Positions 24,434 through 32,937 of a stretch of DNA of 64,000 bases are shown in pieces (positions within the stretch are counted from its first letter, which is position 1; each line of letters starts with the position of its first letter). The translations under genes and the position numbers were made by a program. The notes under the pieces were generated by a model. It was given only the letters and a program-made list of their open reading frames with translations, ran no database searches and was not told the DNA's origin. The DNA is from Micromonospora coriariae (GTDB lineage: Bacteria; Actinomycetota; Actinomycetes; Mycobacteriales; Micromonosporaceae), in NCBI RefSeq assembly GCF_900091455.1, contig NZ_LT607412.1, positions 3,472,001-3,536,000 of the forward strand. Reading direction: 5' to 3'.

Positions 24434-25453
24434 TCACTCCGCCGTGCAGGTGGTCCGCCAGTATCCGCGGGTCTTGTCGACGACCGGCTTGCCGGCGCCG
24501 GTGATCGTGACCGTGCAGTCGAGCGGTCCGTTGTATTCGATGTCCGGCCAGGTGGCCTCCACCATCACCCGGCTCTGGCCGTTGGTCCGGATGGTGGTGC
24601 GCCACGGGAGCTTCGCGTCGTCGACGTGGATGAGGTCGCTCTCGGCGTCGTAGTACGCGATGTCCGCCGGGCCCGATCCGGTCACCTCGTAGACCACAGT
24701 CACCGGGGCCGGCCCCGAGGTCGGACGGGTGACCGGCTTCTTGGTGGGCGCCGGCGCGGTGCTGGCGGGTGCGGCGGTGGACGGTTCGGTGGTGGGCGGT
24801 TCGACGGTGGGGGGCCAACCGTCGTCGTCGAAGGGGCCGGAGTCGTACGGGTCTTCGGCGACCGGCTCCGGGACCAACTGGCTGACCAGCGGGCCGGCCG
24901 CGCAGACGCAGCCGCAGAGGGCGAGGGTGAGGACCGCGACGATCGCGACGACGATCCCGACCCGGCCGTTGCCGCCCGGCGGGCGACCGGCGACCTGTGG
25001 ATACCCCGGGTGGAGGTAGGGCGGCGGGTAGCCGGGCGGCGGCCACCCCGACGGTGGCTGGCCGGGCGGTGCCCAGCCCGGTGGCGGGTGGCCGGCGGGG
25101 GAGGGGCTGGAGCCGGTTGACGGCGACGGCGGCGGGGGCGTCGCGGAGGTGGGTGTCCACGAGGTCTCCGACGGGCCGGGCGTCCAGGGCGCGGACGACG
25201 GTCCGGGCGTCCACGACGTCTCGGGCGGTCCAGGCGTCCAGGGCGCGGAAGACGGTCCGGGCGTCCACGGGGCAGGTGGCGCCCAGGGTTGGCCGGGGGC
25301 CAGCGGATCGGGCGCCGGATATGACGCCGGAGGGGCCAGGTCGGACGGCGGGTTGGCGGCCGGCTGGCTGCCCGCGGCGGACGTGTCCGGCGGCGTTGGA
25401 GTCGGGTCCGAGGGCGGCGTCGGGGTCGGGTCAGGCGGAGGCGCGTCGGACAT
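24434..25453 (-). CDS. Proline-rich membrane protein with MmpS-like C-terminal domain
   Basis: A 339-residue protein in three parts. Residues 1-160 are a Pro/Thr/Ser/Gly-rich cytoplasmic tail with a duplicated 18-residue unit built on WTPGP (63-80 and 81-98). One membrane helix lies at about 165-188. After a short Thr/Pro linker, the final 90 residues form an extracytoplasmic beta domain like that of MmpS accessory proteins (VVYEVTGSGPADIAYYD ... LPWRTTIRTNGQSRVMVEA). MmpS proteins assist MmpL transporters in mycobacteria, but no mmpL is nearby, so this may be a free-standing envelope protein. The start has GGAG upstream. Confidence 0.75.
   Translation of the reverse strand: MSDAPPPDPTPTPPSDPTPTPPDTSAAGSQPAANPPSDLAPPASYPAPDPLAPGQPWAPPAPWTPGPSSAPWTPGPPETSWTPGPSSAPWTPGPSETSWTPTSATPPPPSPSTGSSPSPAGHPPPGWAPPGQPPSGWPPPGYPPPYLHPGYPQVAGRPPGGNGRVGIVVAIVAVLTLALCGCVCAAGPLVSQLVPEPVAEDPYDSGPFDDDGWPPTVEPPTTEPSTAAPASTAPAPTKKPVTRPTSGPAPVTVVYEVTGSGPADIAYYDAESDLIHVDDAKLPWRTTIRTNGQSRVMVEATWPDIEYNGPLDCTVTITGAGKPVVDKTRGYWRTTCTAE
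25160..25267 (-). repeat. Two 54-bp tandem repeats within the MmpS-like gene
   Basis: Two near-identical in-frame 54-base units encode WTPGPSSAPWTPGPxETS. The unit is coding; copy number could vary between strains. Confidence 0.8.
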
Positions 25454-25679
25454 GGCTGCTCCGGGCGGGAGTGGGTATGGGTGGAACGAGTGTGGAGAGG
25501 ACCCGCCGCACCCGCCGAGAGACTTTCGTACCCGGGGAGCCCTCGCAACCCCGTCGCCCTGGGACGCGGCCCGAGCGGACCGGGGTGGCTCGTCCCGTTG
25601 TTACCCGCCAGCCACCGATCGCTCAGTTTCAGTGATTGTTTAGCCGACTTTCGAGCAACCATCGTGAGCGAAACTGGGT

Positions 25680-25692
25680 TAGGCTGCGGGCC
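25680..25692 (+). promoter_or_regulatory. Leaderless promoter of glmS
   Basis: TAGGCT at 25680-25685 lies 7 bases before the ATG at 25693, with no ribosome-binding site between. No clear -35 is seen. Confidence 0.6.
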
Positions 25693-27606
25693 ATGTGTGG
25701 AATCGTGGGTTACGCGGGCGCGCGCCCCGCACTCGGCATCGTGCTGGACGGGCTGCGGCGGCTGGAATACCGCGGCTACGACTCGGCGGGCGTCGCGATC
25801 GTCTGCGACGACCAGCTGCTGATCGAGAAGAAGGCCGGCAAGCTGGCCAACCTGGAGAAGGTGCTCTCCGAGCGGGCCGCCGACGACCCGACGTCCTGCG
25901 CCGCCAGCCCGATCGGCATCGGTGACGGCACCACCGGCATCGGGCACACCCGCTGGGCCACCCACGGCGGCCCGACCGACCGCAACGCCCACCCGCACCT
26001 CGCCCCCGACGGCCGGGTCGCCGTGATCCACAACGGCATCATCGAAAACTTCGCCAAGCTGCGCGCCGAGCTCGAGGCCGACGGCGTCCAGTTCACCAGC
26101 GACACCGACACCGAGTGCGCCGCCCACCTGCTCTCCGCCGCGCTGGCCGATCTGCGCGCCGCCGGCCAGCCGGACAGCCCGCAACTGCTCGCCGCCGGCA
26201 TGCGGGTGGTGTGCCAGCGGCTGGAGGGCGCCTTCACCCTGCTCGCGGTGGACGCCGCGGTGCCCGGCGCGGTCGTCGGCGCCCGGCGCAACTCGCCGCT
26301 GGTGGTCGGCCGGGGTGACGGGGAAAACTACCTGGCCAGCGACGTGGCCGCGTTCATCGAGCACACCCGGGACGCCGTGGAACTGGGCCAGGACCAGATC
26401 GTCCTGATCACCGACGACAGCATCGAGATCACCGACTTCGAGGGCCAGCCGGCCACCGGCAAGGACTTCCACATCGACTGGGACTCGTCGGCCGCCGAGA
26501 AGGGCGGTTACGACTGGTTCATGCTCAAGGAGATCGAGGAGCAGCCGCAGGCCATCGCCGACACGCTGCTCGGCCGGCTCACCGAGACCGGCGAGATCGC
26601 CCTCGACGAGGTCCGCCTCAGCGACCAGGACCTGCGCGACGTCGACAAGATCTTCATCGTGGCCTGCGGCACTGCGTACCACGCCGGAATGGTCGCCAAG
26701 TACGCCATCGAGCACTGGACGCGGATCCCCTGCGAGGTGGAGCTGGCCAGCGAGTTCCGCTACCGCGACCCGGTGCTCGACCGGTCCACGCTCATCGTGG
26801 TGATCTCGCAGTCCGGCGAGACGATGGACACCCTGATGGCGCTGCGCCACGCCAAGGACCAGAAGGCCCGGGTGCTGGCGATCTGCAACACCAACGGCTC
26901 GACCATTCCCCGCGAGTCCGACGCGGTGCTCTACACCCACGGCGGGCCGGAGATCGCCGTCGCCTCCACGAAGGCGTTCCTCACCCAGGTCGTCGCCTGC
27001 TACCTGATCGGCCTGCACCTGGCCCAGGTGCGCGGTATCAAGTTCGCCGACGAGGTGGGCGCGGTGGTCGCGCAGTTGCAGGAGATCCCGGGCAAGCTGC
27101 GTGAGCTGCTGGACCGGATCGACCCCGTGCGCGAGCTGGCCCGGGAGCTGAAGTCCGAGCCAACTGTGCTGTTCATCGGTCGGCACGTCGGCTACCCGGT
27201 GGCCCTGGAGGGCGCGCTCAAGCTCAAGGAGCTGGCGTACATGCACGCCGAGGGCTTCGCCGCCGGCGAGCTGAAGCACGGCCCGATCGCCCTGATCGAC
27301 AAGGGCACGCCGGTGATCTGCGTGGTGCCCTCGCCGGTCGGCCGGGGCATGCTGCACGACAAGGTCGTCTCCAACATCCAGGAGGTGCGGGCGCGCGGCG
27401 CGCGGACCATCGTGATCGCGGAGGAGGGCGACGAGGCCGTGGTCCGGTACGCCGACCACCTGATCTACGTGCCGCGTACGCCGACCCTGCTGGCCCCGCT
27501 GGTCACCACCGTGCCGCTCCAGGTGCTCGCCGCCGAGATCGCCGCCGCCCGCGGGCACGACGTGGACCAGCCCCGCAACCTGGCCAAGTCCGTCACCGTC
27601 GAGTAA
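25693..27606 (+). CDS. glmS: Glutamine-fructose-6-phosphate aminotransferase (isomerizing)
   Basis: Makes glucosamine-6-phosphate from fructose-6-phosphate and glutamine, the first step to UDP-GlcNAc. The 637 residues begin MCGIVGY, and cysteine 2 is the N-terminal nucleophile of the glutaminase domain once Met is removed, which fixes the start. Two SIS domains follow (ISQSGETMDTLMAL; FIGRHVGYPVALEGALKLKE), ending in the conserved PRNLAKSVTVE. The TAGGCT hexamer immediately upstream predicts a leaderless mRNA. Confidence 0.97.
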   Translation: MCGIVGYAGARPALGIVLDGLRRLEYRGYDSAGVAIVCDDQLLIEKKAGKLANLEKVLSERAADDPTSCAASPIGIGDGTTGIGHTRWATHGGPTDRNAHPHLAPDGRVAVIHNGIIENFAKLRAELEADGVQFTSDTDTECAAHLLSAALADLRAAGQPDSPQLLAAGMRVVCQRLEGAFTLLAVDAAVPGAVVGARRNSPLVVGRGDGENYLASDVAAFIEHTRDAVELGQDQIVLITDDSIEITDFEGQPATGKDFHIDWDSSAAEKGGYDWFMLKEIEEQPQAIADTLLGRLTETGEIALDEVRLSDQDLRDVDKIFIVACGTAYHAGMVAKYAIEHWTRIPCEVELASEFRYRDPVLDRSTLIVVISQSGETMDTLMALRHAKDQKARVLAICNTNGSTIPRESDAVLYTHGGPEIAVASTKAFLTQVVACYLIGLHLAQVRGIKFADEVGAVVAQLQEIPGKLRELLDRIDPVRELARELKSEPTVLFIGRHVGYPVALEGALKLKELAYMHAEGFAAGELKHGPIALIDKGTPVICVVPSPVGRGMLHDKVVSNIQEVRARGARTIVIAEEGDEAVVRYADHLIYVPRTPTLLAPLVTTVPLQVLAAEIAAARGHDVDQPRNLAKSVTVE

Positions 27607-27627
27607 CCGACCCCGAGCGCCGACCCG

Positions 27628-27662
27628 GGCCCCGGACGTCGCACCACGCGGCGACCGGGGCC
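27628..27662. terminator. Stem-loop between glmS and the DUF1023 gene
   Basis: GGCCCCGG/CCGGGGCC plus an inner 6-bp stem, separated by one A-A mismatch and closed by a 5-base loop. It lies between converging stops and can act both ways. Confidence 0.8.
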
Positions 27663-27692
27663 TTCGTCGTGCCTGACCTGGCCCGCCGGCCG

Positions 27693-29372
27693 TCAGTGGC
27701 CCAGGACGATGCGGGCCATGCCGTCCAGCGCCGGGTTGGCCGGATCCCAGTAGCCCACGTGGCCGTGCCGCCCGCTTGGAAAGGTGCGCCCACCAAAGCC
27801 CGCTCCGGCCGGATCCCGGCCGAACCACAGCTCGTGCTCGCCCGGCCCGGCCAGGTTGAGCGCGGCCGCCAGCGGTGACGTGCCGAGCAGCACCTGCCGG
27901 GCCAGGTCGGCCGGGGGACGGGTCAGCCGGATCACGTCGTCCGGTGCGCTGCTCGCCCAGACCTGCCCGGCCGGTACGCCCAGCTCCGCGGCCTGCGCGA
28001 CGCCGACCCCCGGCGAGCCGACGAAGACCAGCGCGTCGGCGGCCAGGCCGTGGTCCCGGGCGGCCATGCCCACCACCAGCGACCCGTAGCTGTGCCCGAG
28101 CACGGTCTGCCGGGCCGGCGGCCCCTCGTGGCTGGCCCGTAGCCCCTCCTGGAAGCGGTGCAACGCCGGACCGGCGTCCCGGGCCTGGCCGGCCGTGGCC
28201 GCCTCGTGCAGGAAGTCCGGGGCGTCGTAGTCCAGCCAGAGCACCCCGGCGGTCTGCTCGCCCGGGTCGAGCGTGGCGCACCGGCCCTGCACGCGCGCCA
28301 CCCGGGCCAGTTCGCCCGGCGCGTCGTCGAGGCCGGCGGTCATCCCCGGCACGTAGGTCACCACCCGGTCGGCCTGGTCCGGGTCACCGAGCGAGACCAC
28401 CACCCGTCCCTCGCCGGTCGGGTCCAGCCCGAGCAGGTAGGCCCGCGGGGCTCGCGGCTCGCCCAGCCGCTCGGCGAGCGCCTCCAGCCCGGCCAGGCGC
28501 GCCTCGACCCGGCGCAGCCGCAGTGCGCCGACCGGCCCGGGCGGGACCCGGGACAGCAGCCGCCGCCGTTCGGCGAGCAGCTCCTCCCGCCGGGCACCGA
28601 GCAGCAGCCGGTTGGCCTGGTCGCGGGCGGCCACCGGCAGGCCGTCGAGCCGCCCGACCAGCGTCGGCTCGTGCCCCACCAGCCACCGGCGCTGCGCCGG
28701 TGTCAGCCCCGCCCACCACGCCCGCACGTCGACCGGGGCGGCACCCGGCGCGGGCCGGCCGGGCGGCGGTGGCGCCTGCCAGCCGTCGAGAGCCGCCATG
28801 ACGAGTTCGCCCAGCCGGGCGGTCGCGGCCCGGTCCGCCGCGCCGGCCAGCTCCAGCGCCGCCCGTAGTGCCGTCGCCACCCGGGCCGCCGCCGGGCCGT
28901 CCCGCTCGGCGGACGGCCGCGACCGGGCCGGATCGGTGTCGACCCGGCCGTGCCGGTCGATCAGCAGCCCCGCTCCCTCCGCCAGCGCCACCGCCGCCGC
29001 GAGCCGGCCCTTCGCCGCCGTGAGCCGACCGGCGAACTCGGCGAGCACCTGATCGGCCTCGATCAGCGCGGGTGCGATCGAGGTCAGCTCGCCGCGCAGC
29101 CCCGCGAGCCGCCCGTCGGCCGCCGTCCCCGCCCGGCCCGACCAGGCGACGCGCAGCGCCCTCGCGTCCGTGCTCAGCTCGCCGGCCCGCCTCTCGACCA
29201 GCGCGGTCAGCCCCGCCCACGCGGCTCCGGCGGCCTGCCACGCTCCCGGATCGGCGGTCCAGAGCTGGGCGTAGCCGACCGCACCCGCCGAGGGGGCGTC
29301 GCGATCCGCCGCAACGCGTCCCCGGGCACCTGCCGGCCCGGCGTCCGTGCGCGGGCGTGTCCGGGCGGTCAC
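27693..29372 (-). CDS. DUF1023 alpha/beta hydrolase with WXG-like N-terminal helices
   Basis: A 559-residue protein. The N-terminal 150 residues are helical and contain a WSG turn (RVAWSGRAGTA), as in WXG100-type modules of type VII secretion substrates. The C-terminal 250 residues are a DUF1023 alpha/beta hydrolase with the nucleophile elbow GHSYGS and a later HGHVGYW histidine. I start it at GTG 29372, overlapping the upstream small gene as GTGA. The pair looks like a secreted hydrolase and its small partner; its substrate is unknown. No signal peptide is present, which fits an unconventional secretion route but does not prove it. Confidence 0.75.
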   Translation of the reverse strand: MTARTRPRTDAGPAGARGRVAADRDAPSAGAVGYAQLWTADPGAWQAAGAAWAGLTALVERRAGELSTDARALRVAWSGRAGTAADGRLAGLRGELTSIAPALIEADQVLAEFAGRLTAAKGRLAAAVALAEGAGLLIDRHGRVDTDPARSRPSAERDGPAAARVATALRAALELAGAADRAATARLGELVMAALDGWQAPPPPGRPAPGAAPVDVRAWWAGLTPAQRRWLVGHEPTLVGRLDGLPVAARDQANRLLLGARREELLAERRRLLSRVPPGPVGALRLRRVEARLAGLEALAERLGEPRAPRAYLLGLDPTGEGRVVVSLGDPDQADRVVTYVPGMTAGLDDAPGELARVARVQGRCATLDPGEQTAGVLWLDYDAPDFLHEAATAGQARDAGPALHRFQEGLRASHEGPPARQTVLGHSYGSLVVGMAARDHGLAADALVFVGSPGVGVAQAAELGVPAGQVWASSAPDDVIRLTRPPADLARQVLLGTSPLAAALNLAGPGEHELWFGRDPAGAGFGGRTFPSGRHGHVGYWDPANPALDGMARIVLGH

Positions 29373-29665
29373 CGGGGTAGCGCGGCGAGCCGGCGGGCGG
29401 CCCGGTCGTCCGCCGCCCGGTAGGACTCCACCGCCGTCCGGACCGCCCCGCCCGTCACCGCCACCAGGCCGCCGAGGCGGCCCAGCCACCCGTGCACCGC
29501 CGACTCCAGCCCGACCAGCGCCGCGCCGGCCGCCCAGTCGGGCGCGGACACCATCAGCCCGGGCACCCCGAGCAGCCCGTGCGCCAGCCGGTACGCGTCG
29601 TCGTCCAGCGCCCGGGCGACGCCCCGCAACAGCTCCGGCCGGACCGTCAACGGCTCATCTGTCAT
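29369..29665 (-). CDS. Small helical WXG100/ESX-like protein
   Basis: A 98-residue, mostly helical protein starting at ATG 29665 (MTDEPLTVRPELL). Its size, the Trp between two helices (APDWAAGAAL) and a C-terminal SYRAADDR, which contains a YxxxD motif known as a type VII secretion signal, suggest an ESX-like partner of the hydrolase encoded next, with which it overlaps by four bases. It is divergent from acpS. No EccC-type secretion machinery is visible in this window. Confidence 0.65.
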   Translation of the reverse strand: MTDEPLTVRPELLRGVARALDDDAYRLAHGLLGVPGLMVSAPDWAAGAALVGLESAVHGWLGRLGGLVAVTGGAVRTAVESYRAADDRAARRLAALPR

Positions 29666-29780
29666 CCCCACACCCCCGTGTGCGATCGGCATCGACGGAT
29701 CGACGGTAGGCGGGACAGGTACACCCCGACGTGCCCTGTGGACAGCCGCTGGCGGCCGTACCCCGACCTGTCCACAGGCG

Positions 29781-29838
29781 TTGCCCACCGCGCGGCCGAC
29801 GGCTAATCTGCCGCCTCCGACGCCGGTAGGGTGGGTTG
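29781..29838 (+). promoter_or_regulatory. acpS promoter region
   Basis: Two overlapping possibilities exist. TTGCCC (29781-29786)-N17-TAATCT (29804-29809) is a conventional promoter. TAGGGT at 29827-29832, 6 bases before the GTG at 29839, would give a leaderless transcript. Confidence 0.55.
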
Positions 29839-30207
29839 GTGATCGTCGCTGTCGGCATCGACGTCGTCCTGGTCGACCGGTTCGCCCGGTCCCTGGCGCG
29901 GACGCCGCTGCTCGCCGACCGGCTCTTCACCGAGACCGAGCGGCAGACGGGCTCCGGCAATCCACGCTCGCCGGAGTCGCTGGCCGCCCGCTTCGCCGCC
30001 AAGGAGGCCGTCGCCAAGGCGCTCGGCGCGCCGGCCGGTCTGAGCTGGCACGACTGTGAGGTCGTCTCCGACCCGGACGGCCGTCCCTGGCTGACGGTCT
30101 CCGGCACGGTGGCGGCGGCGGCCGTGGAGCGTGGGGTCAACCGCTGGCATCTCTCGCTGTCGCACGACGGCGGGATCGCGTCGGCGATGGTGGTCGCGGA
30201 ACGGTGA
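29839..30207 (+). CDS. acpS: Holo-[acyl-carrier-protein] synthase
   Basis: Transfers 4'-phosphopantetheine from CoA to acyl carrier protein. About 122 residues: [14 protein letters not shown] carries the Mg-binding Asp, [13 protein letters not shown] the conserved KEA helix, and [17 protein letters not shown] the C-terminal signature. GTG at 29839 is preferred because it sits 6 bases after the TAGGGT hexamer. nnrD follows after 52 bases. Confidence 0.93.
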   Translation: MIVAVGIDVVLVDRFARSLARTPLLADRLFTETERQTGSGNPRSPESLAARFAAKEAVAKALGAPAGLSWHDCEVVSDPDGRPWLTVSGTVAAAAVERGVNRWHLSLSHDGGIASAMVVAER

Positions 30208-30259
30208 CGTCGGCCGGGTGGGCCGTTCCGGCCGCCCGCGAGCGGAATGGGACGGTGGC

Positions 30260-31729
30260 ATGAGACCGGTGTGGCGGGTGGCCGACGTGCGGGCGGCCGA
30301 GGCGGGGCTGATGGGCACGCTGCCCGAGGGCACGTTGATGCAGCGGGCCGCCGCCGGGCTGGCCCGCCGGGCCGCGCTGGTGCTCGCCGAGCGGGGCGGG
30401 GTGTACGGCGGTCAGGTGCTGCTGCTGGTCGGCTCCGGCGACAACGGTGGCGACGCCCTGTACGCCGGGGAGCGGCTGGCCCGCCGGGGCGTCTCCGTCT
30501 CCGCCCTGCTCCTCACCCCCGGGCGGGCGCACGCCGCCGGGCTGGCCGCGCTGCGGGCCGCGGGCGGCCGGTTGGTGGACCGCCCGACCGGCCCGGTCGA
30601 CCTGGTCCTGGACGGCATCGTCGGCATCGGTGGCACCGGTGGGCTGCGGACGAACGCGGACGAGGTGGTCCAGGGTCTCGACGAGCTGCGCGGGCGGGAC
30701 GGCGTCCGGGCCACCGTGCTGGCGGTGGACGTGCCGAGCGGAGTGGCGGTGGACACCGGGCACGTGCCGCTGTCCGCGTCCGGTCGGCCCGCCGCCGTCC
30801 GCGCGGACGTGACGGTCACCTTCGGCGCGCTGAAGCCCGCGCTGGTGGTCGGGCCGGCGGCCCCGTTGGCCGGTCAGGTAGAGCTGGTCGACATCGGGCT
30901 GCGGCCGTGGCTGCGGGGCACCCCGGCGCTGCGGGTCACCGAGTGGTCCGACCTGGTCGACTGGTGGCCGACGTTGGGCCCGGCATCGGAGAAGTACAGC
31001 CGGGGCGTGGTCGGCGTGGCGACCGGCTCGGAGACGTACCCGGGGGCAGCGGTGCTCTCCGTCGGCGGGGCGCTGGCCGGGCCGACCGGCATGGTGCGCT
31101 ACGCCGGCGGCGCCCGGGCCGAGGTGCTGCACCAGCACCCTTCGGTGATCGCCACCGGCCGGGTCGCCGACGCGGGCCGGGTGCAGGCCTGGGTCTGCGG
31201 CTCCGGGCTGGGCACGGGCGACGACGCGGCGGCCGAGCTGCGCGCCGTGCTGGCCGCGCCGGTGCCCGTGGTGCTCGACGCCGACGCGCTGACCCTGCTG
31301 GTCGACGGTTCGCTCGCCGACCGGCTGCGCGGCCGGGACGCCCCGATCGTGGTCACGCCGCACGACCGCGAGTTCGCACGGCTCTGCGGGGAGGAGCCCG
31401 GCGCGGACCGGGTCGCCGCAGCGCTGCGGCTGGCCGCCTGGATGAACGCTGTGGTGCTGCTCAAGGGGGACCGCACGGTGATCGGCACGCCTGACGGTCG
31501 GGCGTACGTCAACCCCACCGGCACCCCGGCTCTGGCCACCGGCGGCACCGGCGACGTACTGTCCGGGCTGCTCGGCTCCCTGCTGGCCGGCGGTGTGCCG
31601 GCGGACCGTGCGGCGGCCTCGGCCGCGTACCTGCACGGGCTGGCCGGCCGGGAGGCGGCCCGAGGCGGGCCGGTGACCGCGCCCGACGTGGCCACCGCGT
31701 TGCGTCCGGTCGTCGCCCGGCTGGGCTGA
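30260..31729 (+). CDS. nnrD: Bifunctional NAD(P)H-hydrate epimerase/dehydratase
   Basis: Repairs hydrated NAD(P)H. The 489 residues start MRPVWRVADVRAAE at ATG 30260. The N-terminal YjeF_N epimerase half has VGSGDNGGDALYAG, and the C-terminal ribokinase-like dehydratase half has GSGLGTGDDA, VLDADALTLL, TPHDREFARL and TGGTGDVLSG. The acpS-nnrD-alr order is common in actinobacteria. Confidence 0.94.
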   Translation: MRPVWRVADVRAAEAGLMGTLPEGTLMQRAAAGLARRAALVLAERGGVYGGQVLLLVGSGDNGGDALYAGERLARRGVSVSALLLTPGRAHAAGLAALRAAGGRLVDRPTGPVDLVLDGIVGIGGTGGLRTNADEVVQGLDELRGRDGVRATVLAVDVPSGVAVDTGHVPLSASGRPAAVRADVTVTFGALKPALVVGPAAPLAGQVELVDIGLRPWLRGTPALRVTEWSDLVDWWPTLGPASEKYSRGVVGVATGSETYPGAAVLSVGGALAGPTGMVRYAGGARAEVLHQHPSVIATGRVADAGRVQAWVCGSGLGTGDDAAAELRAVLAAPVPVVLDADALTLLVDGSLADRLRGRDAPIVVTPHDREFARLCGEEPGADRVAAALRLAAWMNAVVLLKGDRTVIGTPDGRAYVNPTGTPALATGGTGDVLSGLLGSLLAGGVPADRAAASAAYLHGLAGREAARGGPVTAPDVATALRPVVARLG

Positions 31730-31806
31730 TCGCGTCGTTGCGGCCGGGCTGCCCGGATCGGCGACTCGGGGCGTGCGTCGCCGCCCGCGGTGATCACGGC
31801 GGAAAG

Positions 31807-31818
31807 TAGGCTGGGCGT
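31807..31818 (+). promoter_or_regulatory. Leaderless promoter of alr
   Basis: TAGGCT (31807-31812) is followed by 6 bases and then the ATG at 31819, with no room for a ribosome-binding site. Confidence 0.6.
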
Positions 31819-32937
31819 ATGTGGCAGGCCGAGGTACGCGTCGATCTTGATGCGATCCGTGAGAACGTGAGCCGACTCCGGTCCGGCACCAACGCCGAGC
31901 TGATGGCGGTGGTGAAGGCCGACGGGTACGGCCACGGCATGGTCCCGGCCGCGCGGGCGGCAGTCGACGCCGGGGCGGACTGGCTCGGCGTCTGCACCCT
32001 CGAGGAGGCGCTCACCCTGCGCCGGGCCGGGGTGGCCGTGCCGGTGCTGGCCTGGCTGCTCGCGCCCGGCCTGCCGCTGCACGAGGGCGTCAGCGCCGGG
32101 GTGGACCTGGCGGCGGCCAGCCTGCCGCAACTGGACGAGATGATCGAGGCGAGCCGACGCGCCGAGCGCCCGGCCCGACTGCACCTGAAGATCGACACCG
32201 GATTGTCCCGGGGTGGGGCGACCGTCGCCGACTGGCCGGCGCTGCTCGACGCCGCCGCCAAGGCGCAGGCGGACGGCCTGGTCGAGGTGGTCGGTGTGTG
32301 GAGCCACTTCGTGTACGCGGACATGCCCGGCCACCCGACCACGGACCGGCAGTTGGCCGTCTTCCACGAGGGGCTGGCCATGGTGGAGCGGGCCGGGCTG
32401 CGTCCGCGCTGGCGGCACCTGGCCAACTCGGCGGCCACCCTGACCCGGCCGGACACCCACTTCGACCTGGTCCGGCCGGGGCTGGCCGTCTACGGGCTCT
32501 CCCCGGTGGCCGGCGAGACGTACGGGCTGCGGCCCGCGATGACCGCGCGGGCCCGGGTCATGCTCACCAAGCGGGTGCCGTCCGGCACCGGCGTCTCCTA
32601 CGGGCACACCTACACCACGGCGAGCGACACGAACCTGGCCGTGGTGCCGCTCGGGTACGGCGACGGGGTGCCCCGGCACGCGTCGAACAGCGGGCCGGTG
32701 CAGCTCGCCGGCGCGCGGCGGACCATCTCCGGGCGGGTCTGCATGGACCAGTTCGTACTGGACTGCGGCGACGACCCGGTGGCCGACGGCGACATCGCGA
32801 CGCTGTTCGGCAGCGGCGCCGACGGCGAGCCGACCGCCGACGACTGGGCCGAGGCCGTCGGCACGATCAACTACGAGATCGTCACCCGGTTCGGCGGCAC
32901 CCGGGTGCCCCGGGTCTATGACGGTGAGCGGCCATGA
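31819..32937 (+). CDS. alr: Alanine racemase
   Basis: Supplies D-alanine for cell-wall synthesis. The 372 residues open with EVRVDLDAIRENV; the PLP lysine is in MAVVKADGYGHGM, and the catalytic tyrosine lies in VSYGHTYTT. It heads a coupled run with the alpha/beta hydrolase and tsaE: its stop overlaps the next ATG as ATGA. The TAGGCT-N6-ATG arrangement predicts a leaderless transcript. Confidence 0.96.
   Translation: MWQAEVRVDLDAIRENVSRLRSGTNAELMAVVKADGYGHGMVPAARAAVDAGADWLGVCTLEEALTLRRAGVAVPVLAWLLAPGLPLHEGVSAGVDLAAASLPQLDEMIEASRRAERPARLHLKIDTGLSRGGATVADWPALLDAAAKAQADGLVEVVGVWSHFVYADMPGHPTTDRQLAVFHEGLAMVERAGLRPRWRHLANSAATLTRPDTHFDLVRPGLAVYGLSPVAGETYGLRPAMTARARVMLTKRVPSGTGVSYGHTYTTASDTNLAVVPLGYGDGVPRHASNSGPVQLAGARRTISGRVCMDQFVLDCGDDPVADGDIATLFGSGADGEPTADDWAEAVGTINYEIVTRFGGTRVPRVYDGERP

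Noticed and set aside
25160..25267. Short tandem repeats as a CRISPR-like array
   Set aside because: The repeats are contiguous, in frame and encode a proline-rich tail; there are no spacers.
24700..28281. Long open frame on the minus strand across the MmpS-like gene and glmS
   Set aside because: It runs antisense through glmS and out of frame through the MmpS-like gene; the composition is shadow-like.
31770..31795. GGCGAC/GTCGCC hairpin upstream of alr as a terminator
   Set aside because: The stem is only six pairs with a long loop and could arise by chance at this GC content.
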